Assembly (NCBI GenBank): GCA_022661535.1
Contig: JAKULF010000010.1
Coordinates: 496,001-560,000 of the forward strand
From: Eutypa lata
Taxonomy: Eukaryota > Ascomycota > Sordariomycetes > Xylariales > Diatrypaceae
Length of the DNA: 64,000 nt
Direction of reading: 5' to 3'
The translations under genes were made by a program, and so were the position numbers. Positions 32,108 to 43,391 of the stretch are shown here, piece after piece. The stretch's first letter is position 1. Each line of letters starts with the position of its first letter. Under the pieces are notes generated by a model. It searched no databases and had not been told where the DNA came from. It saw nothing but the letters and a program-made list of their open reading frames with translations.

Positions 32108-34918
32108 ATGGGTCAAGCCAACACCACTCCAACCAGCAATAGCGAAAAGGGCCAACACGGGCACGAGCACGTACAATCAGCAACAACGAAACACCTCATC
32201 GCGCACTTCAACAACAACAACAACAACAACAACCACCCCCAATCCTCCACCTCCTCCTCTTCCTCTTCCTCCTCTTCAAAAAACAAAAACAGCAAGCGCC
32301 GCTCCTGGAACCTCTTCCGTCGTCCTAGCCCGTCCCTCGTCCTCGGCGCCCTCCTATGTCTCTTCCTCGCATCAGGCGGGGGGATAGCACTCGCCGTCGT
32401 GCTGATCGTGCAACAGAGCGGAGGTGTTGGTGCTGGCATTGGCGCTGGAACCGGTAGACGAGAAGGAGAAGGAGAAGAAGACCCGCTATCCTGCCTGGCG
32501 CGGGACCTCGTGCTCTTCGCGGGCGCTATGACGACCCTGTATGTAGCGCTGCATGTCCGGGGCGCGAGGAGGAAGGTGTACTGCTACCCCACTAGGTCGG
32601 GCTGTGTTAGAAGTATTGATATCGCCAATAGCGGTAGCAAGAGTAATAGTAGTGGTAGTGGTGGTGGTAGTAAAAGGAATAGCGGTGATGGTGGAGGAGG
32701 TAGTAGCGGTGCCAGTAATGGTAGCTTGGCGACGTCGACAACAGCAACAACAACAGCTCGCCTTCCGCCCCATATCCGTGGAAATTACCTCCATGCCTCG
32801 GCGCTGATCGTCGCGCGCCTCTCTATCGTTGTGTGGGTGGCCGCGTTGGTCCTCTCTGCTGTGGTCATCTCGAGGACTAGGGCTGCCGCCGATAGTAGTG
32901 AGTTTGATGGTGGTGGTGGTGCGGGTAGGAAGGTGGGCCCGGTGCAGGTGCTGGGTTTGTTGGTTTGTATTGCTGCTCTGTAAGTATTCCTCTTTCCTTT
33001 ATAAGGACTTTGCCCCCATTTCTTTCTTTTTTGGAGGGGTATGAGGTGTAAGGAGAAGTGGGACGTATTAAGGGGCTATATACCTACCTACATATACTGC
33101 CTCCTATCCACCCGGTGTTACCCCTGAATTTCAGCACGACCTCTTAAGTAACTAACCTCGCGTGACAAAAACAGCATCCCCTTCCTCATAATCTCCGCCA
33201 CAATCGAGGCGCACCCAGCGCCCTTCGCGACGACGGGTCTCACGAAACCCTCATTTCTCACATGTCGCGTCAGCGCCTTCGCGGACGACCTCGAGTCAGG
33301 AGGCGGAGCCGAAACAGACTCGGACCACCTGCTAAGCCTGAGCGTCTCGCGACGCGCATCGCTGGAGCGAGCACACAAGCAGTACCACGAGCACCAGCAC
33401 AAAGTCAGCACCAAGAACGATGACGTGCTGACGCTCGCGACTCTGGAGATCTTTCGGCAGGGGGTTGCGAGGAAGAAAAAGGAGGAGGTGGAGAAGGAGA
33501 AGGAGAAGCTGCCCTCTCCGCCTGAGCCATCGTATAACCCCGGCGGCTGGCGGAGTGAGTGGAATGACGACGACGAGCAGCAGGCTGGCGCCCCGCGTAG
33601 GACGACGGTTTCGGAACCGGAATCGGAAACGGAGGTTAGGATATTGGTAACGGATGGGGAGAAGTCTAGCGACAATGGCAGTAAAAACAACAGTGTCGCG
33701 GCGGCGCCGACCTCAACGCAAGTGATGGCGGCGATATCGTCATCGTGCTACTCTAACAGCGCCTATACGGCGTCGCAGCAGATGGCAGCCTCCTCCCCCT
33801 CATCTTCATCTTCGGCAATGGCACCACCGCCGGCACCTCTGAAAACTCCGAAACGGGAGCTCGTCGTGATCGACGCGAGTGAAGCGGATCAGCACGACAG
33901 GGAGAAGCCGAGTCACCACAACCTCACTACTACTGCCCCCAATCACAACGTCAATGTTAGCGTCAACCTTAACCAAAATGATAATGACAACGACAACCCC
34001 AACCTCAATCCCAACTCTAACTTTAGACCCATGCCAGCCCCAAGCACTAGCATAGCAAGCGGTGAGCGCCGCTCCGGCCTCTCCACCGTCCGGTACGCGG
34101 AGAGGCCGGACGTCGCGGTGCGGCAGCCCCTGAGGGTCTTCCTTCCGGCCCCTGCGCCCGTTTATGCCCCTGTTTCCATCCCGGTTTCGGCTCCTGCTCC
34201 CACTCCTGCTCCGCTTTATGCTCCTATACTCACCCAGGCCCCGGCTTCCGGCTTTAGTGGTAGTGGCAATAATACCCGTATGAATGGTGCCGGTAGTAAT
34301 ATCAGCGATCGCAGCCAACAGCATCATCCTCCACCACCACCTCCTCCTCATTGTACTCCTATGAGACCTAGGTCTATGATGGAGCCGAAGAGGGTATACA
34401 CGGCTTACTCGCCTGCTACTAACATGATGTTCACGGATGCTGGTACAGAGCCTGATAGGAGGGTACCCGATTACTCCGATGTCACGGGGGGTACTAGTAG
34501 CAATTATAGGAATCATAGAGCTACTACCACTTCGGAATATGAACCCTACAGCTACGGCAATAGATTCGACTACGGCTACTCGTCGATGAAGCCGTACGTT
34601 GATTCGGCAATGGTGGCGGGAGCTACAACTACTGGTACAACTACGGCTGCCTCGGAGAATGATGCCGTTGCTGCGACTGCCGCTTTTAATATATTGCGGA
34701 ATGCGCAGAAGGCGCAGAGGAGGCGGCAGCAGCAACAGCACGAAGAGGCTGTAGTAGGGCTGGGGATCTTGGAGAGGGCGCGGGCGCAGGGACAAGAGGA
34801 GAGAAGAGTGTATGAAGAGGGTAAGGGCTATGGCAATGATGATAAAATGAAAGGCACGGGGAAGAGGAAAGGGGCTCAGGTGAGGATCCCGGGGGCGTTT
34901 GTGGATGAATATGCGTGA
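32108..34918 (+). CDS. Four-span membrane protein with long disordered cytoplasmic tail, 871 aa, two exons
   Basis: Exon 1 is 32108-32979 and exon 2 is 33175-34918. The intron has GTAAGT, CTAAC and ACAG signals and splices in phase 2, inside the fourth membrane segment. I do not recognise a named family. The N-terminus is low in complexity (poly-Asn and poly-Ser, residues 36-58). Hydrophobic segments lie at about 76-102, 134-152, 231-256 and 282-305, with a Gly/Ser-rich loop between the second and third. This layout suits a small tetraspan protein of MARVEL type, but that is only a topological guess. After the fourth segment come more than 500 polar residues: a charged helical-looking region (REALERAHKQ-like, then KKKEEVEKEKEK), a Pro/Ala/Tyr-rich stretch with APVYAPVS repeats, a poly-Pro/His patch, and a basic C-terminus. 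The nearby long frames on other strands are shadows. Confidence 0.75.
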
Positions 34919-35916
34919 GTACAGTTTAGATTCTGTAATTGATAGGGATGATAGGGATGAAAAGATGGGGGTGTATCAGCGTATGAGTATTGTTTAATAG
35001 GTATCTATATTTTTTGAAGCTCTTGAACTTAAGACGTCCGTCCACCTTGGATTCGAGCTTAGAATCATGCTGTAACAGGTTGCATGTTTAGCAAACTGAC
35101 GAATTCAGAGGCAACCAAGCTGCCAGTATCTGGCGTTAGCCACCTCCTTTGTGTTTCGTGAGGGTGGGCTGTCTATATACAGATGTAAGAAAACGAGGGG
35201 AAGGGAATATTAAGATTCAGCCTTACCTGTATTAGATACCCCCTTTTAACGGCCTACTACCTGTTGGCTGATGTACTGTTTCAAGGTTTTCTTGTTTTAT
35301 TTGAGACTCTTGACTAAAGCTCTTGGGTAGGGGAATATAGAAATCATATTGTAAGTAACTTGCCAAGTGGTCATAATAACGAGAGCCTCAACGATCCAGA
35401 ATTTAATTCGATAACTAACCTTAAATTAGGAATTTGTTTATTACCGAAATGTCGGAGCCCCCGGGAGCTGATAGGGTTCGGAATCCTATGAACACCACGT
35501 TGTGCAAGGATTAGCATCGTAAGCGCCAGGCCTCTTCAATAAGCCGCTTGCTGGGGATCTTCAAACTCCAGGCCTCCCATGTGTAGAAGGAAAGAAACTG
35601 CAGTTTAAATAAACACGTCGATGTAACCCTATCTTCACTAACTAACGAGCATGGGCCTCTGCTGGCCGACCTACATATTTTCTACTATTGTTGGTTTCAA
35701 GTTGTGTGGCGGTGCAACCATGAAGCTCAGCCGAACAGGTGACAAGGGTTACATTTGTGTTATAGTCATCAATACCATGGAGAGGTTATTACATTTCCTC
35801 TCCCTCCCCGTTGCTGTAGGATTTTCATTTTTAAATAGGGATGAAGCCGCACTTACTCGTCCATTTTAGCGCATCATGTATTAACTAATTAATAGTGCTC
35901 ATCCGCTATTAGCAAG
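34919..35916. other. Intergenic, no gene seen
   Basis: No coding support. A plus-strand frame at 35651-35869 is short and lacks motifs. This is probably the 3' region of the membrane protein and the promoter of the next gene. Confidence 0.55.
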
Positions 35917-37446
35917 ATGGAAGATTCGACCAACAGCCAGAATGATGAGGTGAGCCCAGAGTTGCCTGCCTTCACGACACCCCCTAGGCGGCACGGCGCA
36001 CGCGCAGGAAATGGGACGAGAGCAAGGGACGCGGGTGTTCCATATGCACTAAGATCTTCCCGCTCAGCAGCTTCGTCGACGAGATCGCAGCCGGCACTAC
36101 GGAGGCGACGTCATGTGTCTACTGGCTCTATCCCGGCAGAGCAAGACCCTTTCGTGAACCATAACCATGACTCTGTGGTGGGGAATGAAAACAGAGCACT
36201 TGAAGCCAGGGATGGCGAATCTGCATCACCAGATACACAGCTTCTCGATACGCCTCCCCAAATATCAGATCAACGACGGACTCAGTCCCAGCCAATTCTA
36301 GAACAAGACAAACCGGATACAAGCATACAGACTCCAGACTCTGAGCAAGTCGAGCAATCCAGCAGCAGAAAATTTGATGTACCTACCGGGAGCCAAAGCC
36401 CTAAGACACCAACGAGGCGGAGGGCATCAACAACGCCGCGGAAACCCCTGAGTCCCGCGCAAGTAGACGCTAAGATCACGGAAGTGCTGCAGAGGCAACT
36501 CACAGATAAGCAGCTCTCCAGAAGCATGTCCGGACAGGACGTAGGCAACAACTACCTGTTCGAGGTAGTGCTACGGCAACAACCAAGCGTCATCGACGCC
36601 AACCCCACCGACACCAGCGAACCCCAACCTCAGGGCAGCACTCGCAGCTCGGCCCCCCCGCCGCCTCCTCCTCAAAATCAAGAAAAGCGCGTGGTGAAAA
36701 TCGGCGTGACGCGGGGACCCGAGCGGGTCCGCCTCCGCCAGATCCAAAACACGTGCGGCCACGCGCTGGTGGAGCAGCAGGACGACCCGGAGCACGAGCC
36801 CATCGCGCTGTACTTCAAGGCGGAGAAGCTGATCCACGCCGAGCTGCGCAACTTCGCGCACGGGTTCGACTGCCGCCGCTGCGACCGCTGGCACGGCGAG
36901 TACTTCGACGTCGATGCCGCGGCGGCCCGCGAGGTCGTCCAGCGCTGGCGCCGCTTCTGTCAGCTGCGGCCGTACGGGAGCGATGGGTGCTTGAGGCCGT
37001 TTTGGGCTTGTAGGTTGAGGGGTTGGCGGAAGCGGTGGGGGGGGAGAGGTGGTGTGGATAATGACGATGATGATGACGATGGCAATGACGACGATGATGA
37101 TAGGGGTGATGATGGGGACGAGGAGGAGGAAAGGGAGAAGAAGTGGAGGAGACTCAGGAGGCGCATGAGGCACTGGGACCGCTTCGCGAACCCCACGAGG
37201 CTCGAGTTCCTCTGGTACGACCTGACGGCACCGCTGGATGGACTATGGCGTTGGCGTTGGCACGCCATCGCGCTTCTGGAGGGCTTCGCTGTTGCCGTGC
37301 TGGCGTTCCCGTCGTTCCCGGCACTGCTGTGGTTCGGGGTTGTTGTGCTGCTGATCTTTGCCGAGACGATTAGGTTGGAGGCGCCCGTTACGATATCTGC
37401 CGTCTGGAAGACGGTGGAGGACTTCGTCAACAAACTTCTGTCTTGA
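35917..37446 (+). CDS. T5orf172 / MUG113-type (DUF1766) protein with C-terminal membrane segment, 509 aa
   Basis: A single exon from ATG 35917. Residues 1-250 are polar, Arg/Ser/Pro-rich and likely disordered. Residues about 259-347 match the T5orf172 pattern of the GIY-YIG nuclease superfamily: KIGVTRGPERVRLRQIQ, CGH, KAEKLIHAELRNF, FDCRRCDRWHGEYFDVD, then VVQRWRRF. The Cys pair and His in FDCRRCDRWH are typical of fungal members. The upstream GIY-YIG strand itself is not obvious, so nuclease activity is doubtful. A run of Asp/Glu with interspersed Gly lies at about 379-410, followed by a basic patch (KKWRRLRRRMRHW). A hydrophobic segment at about 452-485 (LEGFAVAVLAFPSFPALLW) could anchor it in the nuclear envelope or ER. 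Fission-yeast Mug113 is up-regulated in meiosis; the molecular role is unknown. Confidence 0.8.
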   Translation: MEDSTNSQNDEVSPELPAFTTPPRRHGARAGNGTRARDAGVPYALRSSRSAASSTRSQPALRRRRHVSTGSIPAEQDPFVNHNHDSVVGNENRALEARDGESASPDTQLLDTPPQISDQRRTQSQPILEQDKPDTSIQTPDSEQVEQSSSRKFDVPTGSQSPKTPTRRRASTTPRKPLSPAQVDAKITEVLQRQLTDKQLSRSMSGQDVGNNYLFEVVLRQQPSVIDANPTDTSEPQPQGSTRSSAPPPPPPQNQEKRVVKIGVTRGPERVRLRQIQNTCGHALVEQQDDPEHEPIALYFKAEKLIHAELRNFAHGFDCRRCDRWHGEYFDVDAAAAREVVQRWRRFCQLRPYGSDGCLRPFWACRLRGWRKRWGGRGGVDNDDDDDDGNDDDDDRGDDGDEEEEREKKWRRLRRRMRHWDRFANPTRLEFLWYDLTAPLDGLWRWRWHAIALLEGFAVAVLAFPSFPALLWFGVVVLLIFAETIRLEAPVTISAVWKTVEDFVNKLLS

Positions 37447-37981
37447 ATTCCTGTTGTGCTGGCTTGGAGGGGAAGTCATGTAGATCCGATTTGCTGTATA
37501 TAGGAGAAGAACACCCTTTGCTAGTGAGGAAGGATAAGGATAAGGATAGGTACGGTGTTATATGTACATTATGTGTGGGTATACTTGTACCATGTCGTAC
37601 AAATTTGTTAAGTCTAGTCTGATTGTGCTATCACCGTAATAAGATATTTCCAGAACTACATTACGCGGTATAGATGTGGAGTTCCTAGGTCGGGGCCTGG
37701 TCAGGGGTTCAAGAGCAACTGCACCGCTACCTATAACATACGTACTATACCCAAAAGATCGCCGTGTCGATAATTTATCTATAGGTACTAAACAGACGTA
37801 CAGCTCTTCAAATATTGTTGAGAATCGACTAACACTGATAATGTTATACCGTCCACAACCTCCTATGCGAAATCTGCATGGTGAGATACCTATAAAATTG
37901 ACTTGATTACAACAACTATCAACACCTAGATTCGATAAGGCACTTCCATGAGAAATGGTTCTACACTACATACGACTCAAA
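37447..37981. other. Intergenic between convergent genes
   Basis: Shared 3' region of the T5orf172 gene and the O-methyltransferase. It is AT-rich with no supported coding frame. Confidence 0.6.
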
Positions 37982-40070
37982 TTAGACCAGTTCAGAACTC
38001 GGCAAGACTACCTCGACGAGTCCAACTTGGCTTCTGCAATCCCAAATCTTCCTTAGCAGCAAACCAGCGCGCTCAATGATGTTTTTCAATTCGGCCGGCT
38101 TACGCTCGATCTACATGATATGAGTCAGTAGTCTATTTATAGCTGAAGGGTGGTACTTTCAAATGGAGATTCACAGGTAAAACCCGTGACTTGGTTCAAT
38201 GTAAAGAGACACATTCCAGGGAAATGAAAACATAAACATACACCATTGATTGCCGACATCATGACAAAGTCTCGATTGTGCGAATACCGCATATAGTAAC
38301 CCCAATTAGCCGGCAACGGCGCGGGAGCGGGATGCAGCTCTTCGCAGCCGCGGGTCGTATTCATGACCTGGTCACTGAGGGCAGAAGAAACACGTATTTA
38401 GCATTTCGGTCTATGTCCCAACGAATGCGCAACAGCTCATACTCACCATATAAGAATCCGACTCCGCGGTCCCATAGCCGACTTTATCGCGGACAGGATC
38501 CGCACGCAGTATTCGTCCGACCAGTCATGCAGGATGTAGCGTAGCCAGTACACGTCTGCGTGCTCGACGGGGTTCGGCTCGAAGAAGTCGTGCGGTTGGA
38601 ACTGTACGCGCCCCGCCTTGAGCGCTGTCGGGTTCTGGCGTGGCCATATCTCGGCTTCGGCTTGTTTGAGCACCGGGACGCGGTCCTGGATGATGAAATT
38701 CAGGTCGGGGTATAGCTGAGATAGCTGCAGGCTGAACCCGCCTGTGTGCAAGTGTAAGTAGTTAGAGAACCGGTGAGAAAATCAGGGCTTCTCCTAATGT
38801 TACGTACCTACACCGCCTCCGACGTCCACTATGGTGGCGGTCCCGAGGCTTGCCCATGGGAAATCTCGTCTATTGTTAGCTGCGGATAGAAATGGCTTTC
38901 TTTACCTTGGTGGTAGTTGTCATCTAATAACCAGAGATAGTTAACTCACCATAAAGCTGCGCCTGCCCATACACCCTCCCACCACCAATCATAGCGAGGC
39001 CAAACATGGTTTGCTCAGGTCGATCGATAAGCTTCTCGTCGTCCCCACTAGCACTCTCGATGGCGTTCTGCAGCTCGGCGCCGAAGACCCCCGGGTAAGA
39101 ACTAGGACCACCATCTGCTCCGTTGCGGAACCCCTCCTTCAAGTGCTTCACTTTGATCTTCTCCTCCATCCAGTCCCAGCTGCGCTTCTCTGTCCCCACC
39201 ACGGTCTGCAGGGGCGTCACCTCGACTGCGTAGGACTTGCCCTTCTCGGGATCGCTGAGGTACCGCGGTAGGTAGTCGGAGCAGCTGTATGACTGGGTCG
39301 CGCTGCCAGGTAGTTGAGGTTATCACTTGCTTTGTAACTACCGCTTTGAGAGAAGGGGGCTGCAATAAGGGGTTGTCTCTTTGAAATTGATACAAAGTTG
39401 ATATACTCACTAAACAAGGACGTACGCCCGTAACGGCTCGTTCCCGACGATGGATTCCGAGATTCGGTTGTTGGCGAACACGTCCTCGTCCACTTCAGCG
39501 AAGATGCCGATGGAACAGAGACAGCGCATCAAGCGAGCTGCGTGCATTTGTGAATCAGTGTAACTTTCTTTTTAACTCTATAGTAATTTCCAACCAACTC
39601 AGTTCTTAACTTCGTTCTGCTATGGAGCTTGGCCACTTTCCCCCCTTCCCCCCCTTTCCATCAACGTCTGAAAAGGGAACTAGAGAAAAACACTAACAGA
39701 GCTTCCTATGTTCAATGCCCACCTTCTCCCCCAGGGCCTTGATATCCATGGATCCCCCCTCGTTCTGGGAGAGTAGATCAGCTACGCGCTTGTCGACCAC
39801 GATGTGCAGGGCGCGCGCTTCCCAATACTGCGACCCAACCTCGATAAGCCGGCTCTGCGGTTCGCTGACCAGCTCGGTCAGCGTCCCGGCCGCGGCTAGC
39901 AGCGTCCGCTGGGCGTCGAAGAGCGCTTTCGATGGTAGTGAGCCCTCTTGGCGTCCTGGGTCCGCATTTGAGGTTTGTCTCTGAGCTATGAAGTCTTGGA
40001 TGGAGGTTTGGATCAGGCTGCTTAGCTGGAGCAGCTTCTGGGAGACTTCGTCGTCTTCGTTATTAGCCAT
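37982..40070 (-). CDS. S-adenosylmethionine-dependent O-methyltransferase (family 2, COMT-like), 488 aa, seven exons
   Basis: Exons on the minus strand: 40070-39698, 39537-39411, 39302-38950, 38864-38808, 38741-38447, 38374-38242 and 38110-37982, totalling 1467 nt with continuous frame. The N-terminal part (MANNEDDEVSQKLLQLSSL onward) is the helical dimerisation region, followed by a winged-helix-like segment. The AdoMet-binding loop is IVDVGGGVG (about 296-304). LHDWSDE (about 373-379) supplies the catalytic base histidine, and INGIERKPAELKNIIERAG near the end is the conserved closing motif. Such enzymes methylate hydroxyl groups of polyketides and other aromatic secondary metabolites. No polyketide synthase, P450 or regulator gene is next to it, so the substrate is unknown. 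The first intron has an unusual GTTAGT donor and the third a short branch-to-acceptor spacing (CTAAC then GACGAG). Both are imposed by frame continuity. Confidence 0.88.
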
Positions 40071-41783
40071 GATTTTTTTTTTTTTTCCTTTTCTAGGTTA
40101 TATTAGCGAATTATAGAGTGAAATTCCGGTGATATAATTTTCTTGCATGCCAGCTTGTCCCTACTTCCCCCACGGCCCTCCGTGGTTTATGTACTGTATC
40201 TATGTGTCGCTCGGGTGGCTAAAGGCTGCACGTCTCGGTATATCGAGTGCGGGGTTCGCACATTTGAAGAGTGCCGAGCGGATAATTCGCATACCTGGGG
40301 GTTGACCTAGAAGAAACATGGATATTCAATTAGTCCTAAAGACATATGCCACGGTTCTAGAATCTGAAAACTAGGGCGCTTATGATGCAATTCATCGGTA
40401 GTTTATTGTCAGACTATGCCCCCAATGCCTAGTTTCTAGAAGACTAGGGTTCCCATGCACTGGTATTTGACAATGCCTCCGATTGGCATATATGAACTAA
40501 GGTGATGTTATCCTTTAAATTCCAGCTCAAGGTTATCATATACCGAGTTGGATTTATGAATCCTCAGTTTTACCTCACGATCTATCCATAATTTGCTGGT
40601 ATACTCTGAGGGGTCTGGCGTTACTCACGGAAATATAATAGCAGCTATTCTGTCTACCTCTATTGCTTGACCTATTGGCTCTTCACGAAATCTCACAATA
40701 TTTCCCAGGAAAACAGGTCACTCTTAGTATCATAAGGCCGATGAATAGTTACGTCTCCCTTGCGGGTTTTTTTTATTTCGCCCGTTATAGCGGCAGGTTC
40801 ACGAGGACCCGGAAAGCCAGGAAATATTACAGACAAAACACTGGACGTTTTGTTTGCCTTTTTCTTAGCATAATGGCACCTGTGACTATTTACCCCGTTA
40901 GAGAAGTAATAAGGAGGACCAGGATCCAGAATCACTTGATATCAATAGAAGGCGACGAGACATTACCCGTAAAAAGTTTATGTAAGTGCCTTCTCTGTCA
41001 GCCTTCTTCCTCTTGGGAGAGCCCATAGCCGTGATGACATTCCAACCCCCTCAACGATTCCAGCTTGTAAACGGTCTTTCCGGCTTAGATGCTGGAGTAC
41101 TTATAAAGCAAAATCGCACATTCGGTATTAAGGGGTGGACTTGTGACAGGTGGCGGCAGGTGGCATCATGTGTCGCAAAAATTGATCAATGTAGTAGTAA
41201 ACATATGTACTTAATTATGTTTGAAATATCAAGTAATCAATGGTTACGAAGTAGCATCACTCTGTTTGAATAGGTGGAGGGTATACAGTTCCAAGACTTT
41301 ACATACTTAGGTAGTTAATGGCTAAGTAGTGATCATAGGCGAGTATGCTAAGGACGAGGATATTACGTTGGTTCGCCGATTGGATTGTTACACTCCTGGG
41401 ACTAGGCTGAGATTGTGCACATTAAAGTATCTGGAATATGGAGGAGAGAGGAGAACCAAAGAAGAAGAAAGGAACAAAAGAGATTTCTCTAATTTATCAG
41501 TACTACAAACCAATACCGATGTTGTCTTGTATATAGTTCTTCTTGTGGTTGTTAGTTACAATCTGCAGTTGCTTGGAGTAGATTTCCAATTCTGAAAATT
41601 TCCTCTTTAGGTATAGTGCGTCCGACAGACTCTAGCCTCTAGGTACTTATATAAGAATGCTGTTCTGCCAACAAGTTCTCCTACCTCTACCAACATTTAG
41701 GATCTTCGTATCTTTTCTCAAATCTTCTCAAAGTGCTTCACATACACACCCTTTTGTATAACTTTCTGCCACCATTCAGCAAA
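40071..41783. other. Divergent intergenic region, no gene seen
   Basis: About 1.7 kb between the divergent O-methyltransferase and the kinase-like gene. A T11 run lies at 40074-40086. Short frames at 40663-41028 and 41329-41595 have AT-rich, non-coding character. Confidence 0.5.
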
Positions 41784-42776
41784 ATGGAGGAACAGCCTTC
41801 GCACCCCGATATGGGCTTATTCCGGAATCTAGACTGTGTAATGGAGACCAGTGACCCGAACACGTCTAAGATTGAATACACGACCTTTTACGTATTGACA
41901 AGCAATGACGTCGCTTTCTTTGGTCAGATACACAAAGCGAAGACGGAAATCACCGTCGAAGAGATTACCAACGCTCTAGAGCAAGTACCGGACCACACCA
42001 TCTTTCCACCCATGTTGGAGACGACCAAACTCATGGTTGCTCCAGACCATACAGAGTCAGAATTCTACATCAAGCGGCCCAACCTATCAGTGTATGAACT
42101 TTTCAAAGATGACGACTTTTTAGCTAGGCTTCTTTTGAGTGAGGCTGTCACCATGCAAGAAATCGCCCAACATCCACACCCGAACATCGCCCGTTACCAC
42201 GGCGTACGCCTTAGGCGAGGTCGTATTACAGGATTGGTGCTAGATAATTACCCGTGCACCCTCCTGGAGCACGTCAAGCGGGGTCTGAGTCTTGATTGGA
42301 AGAAATCTATGCAGAGCCTCGAGTCGGCCGTCGCTCACCTCCATTCTCTAGGCTTGGCTCACAACGATATCAACCCCGAGAACATTATGGTCACAGCCGA
42401 CAATGTTTTAATCCTGATCGACTTTGGATCATGCGGGCCCTTCGGCAAGCGCGTACCGACACAGGGCACTCCAGAGTGGACTGACAAAATAGACGGCCGG
42501 TCTGGCAAAGAACATGATGTGTTTGGCCTTGACAAAATCCGCAAGTGGTTCCAGGCTGAGTGTACCAAAGAAAACGTCCCAGATGATGGTGAACATAGTG
42601 GGTCGTCAGGAACAGCTACAGCAGACTATATGGATTCAACCGAAAGTGGTACAGACCTTTCGTCGCCCTCTTCCGACCAATCCAATACTCAATCGGATTT
42701 CTTAGCGGATGCGAACACTCGAGACTTCCAGAAGGGTCCAGCGGAGAGCAGACTCGTTTTGCCCCCTTTGACCTGA
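41784..42776 (+). CDS. Divergent small protein kinase-like protein, 330 aa
   Basis: A single exon from ATG 41784 (MEEQPSHPDMGLF); the frame extends upstream only from a non-ATG codon. Kinase landmarks in the second half are clear: a helix C-like SEAVTMQEIAQ followed by HPNIARYHG, a hinge-like LVLDNYPCTLLEHV, the catalytic loop HNDINPENIM (H193-M202), DFGSCG (D213-G218), and GTPEWTD in place of the APE segment. HRD is replaced by HND, but the catalytic Asp, loop Asn and DFG Asp are present. The glycine-rich loop is not recognisable; FYIK before it may hold the ATP-binding Lys. The C-terminal 70 residues are Ser/Thr-rich and polar. Pezizomycotina carry expanded sets of such small orphan kinases; the substrate is unknown. 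It could be an active Ser/Thr kinase or a pseudokinase. Confidence 0.8.
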   Translation: MEEQPSHPDMGLFRNLDCVMETSDPNTSKIEYTTFYVLTSNDVAFFGQIHKAKTEITVEEITNALEQVPDHTIFPPMLETTKLMVAPDHTESEFYIKRPNLSVYELFKDDDFLARLLLSEAVTMQEIAQHPHPNIARYHGVRLRRGRITGLVLDNYPCTLLEHVKRGLSLDWKKSMQSLESAVAHLHSLGLAHNDINPENIMVTADNVLILIDFGSCGPFGKRVPTQGTPEWTDKIDGRSGKEHDVFGLDKIRKWFQAECTKENVPDDGEHSGSSGTATADYMDSTESGTDLSSPSSDQSNTQSDFLADANTRDFQKGPAESRLVLPPLT

Positions 42777-43299
42777 CAAGGTGGGAATTAGGACGCAAAT
42801 CATGTTCATTAGAAAATGATACGTGTCTGTTTGTACAGAAATCAGGGCGTTGGAGCAAGGAGAAAGGGCACAAATTATATTTGCGCGTGGGGTGCCATCG
42901 AGTTGTACTACATATGGGCTGGCCTCCATACTTATCGGGTCAGGCCCTCAAGCATGTATTTGTAGGAAATGTTGCTGTTGTGAAACACCGATTCTTAGTT
43001 AATAGCCAATTGCACATTTGCCCGCCATGCTTGTTATCAATCGTGTTACTGAAAATCCTGTTTGTTGTCCCGAAGGTACTCACTAAAGTATTGCGAATCG
43101 TCCATTCACTAATTAGTGTCAGCGAGTCCCTCTCATAAGACCTGCATGGCACATAATCGAGTAGTTTTGGTGTAGAAGAAACCATGAAAGACTTTGAGTA
43201 TTTAACGAATCTGTGCCCACCCCTCTCCACCCGGACATAGTCATCCTCATTTAATCTTGGGTATACGTCGATATTCTCAGGTTACACTTCAAGGCCGGA
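42777..43299. other. Intergenic, no gene seen
   Basis: Short overlapping frames on both strands without motifs. The right end leads into a TATA element for the possible small gene. Confidence 0.5.
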
Positions 43300-43309
43300 T
43301 ATATATAAG
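43300..43309 (+). promoter_or_regulatory. TATA box before the possible small gene
   Basis: A TATATATAAG decamer lies about 85 bases upstream of the ATG at 43392, a plausible distance for a short leader. Confidence 0.4.
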
Positions 43310-43391
43310 CGTTATAGCATTACTGCAATATTATCATTGCTTTGCCAGTTCACGGCAGAGCATCTCGAAGCATAAGCTGAGGCTTTTCAAA

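Noticed and set aside
33806..34795. 329-codon minus-strand frame, Arg/Ser-rich
   Set aside because: It is antisense to the disordered tail of the four-span membrane protein, which is continuous through a proper intron.
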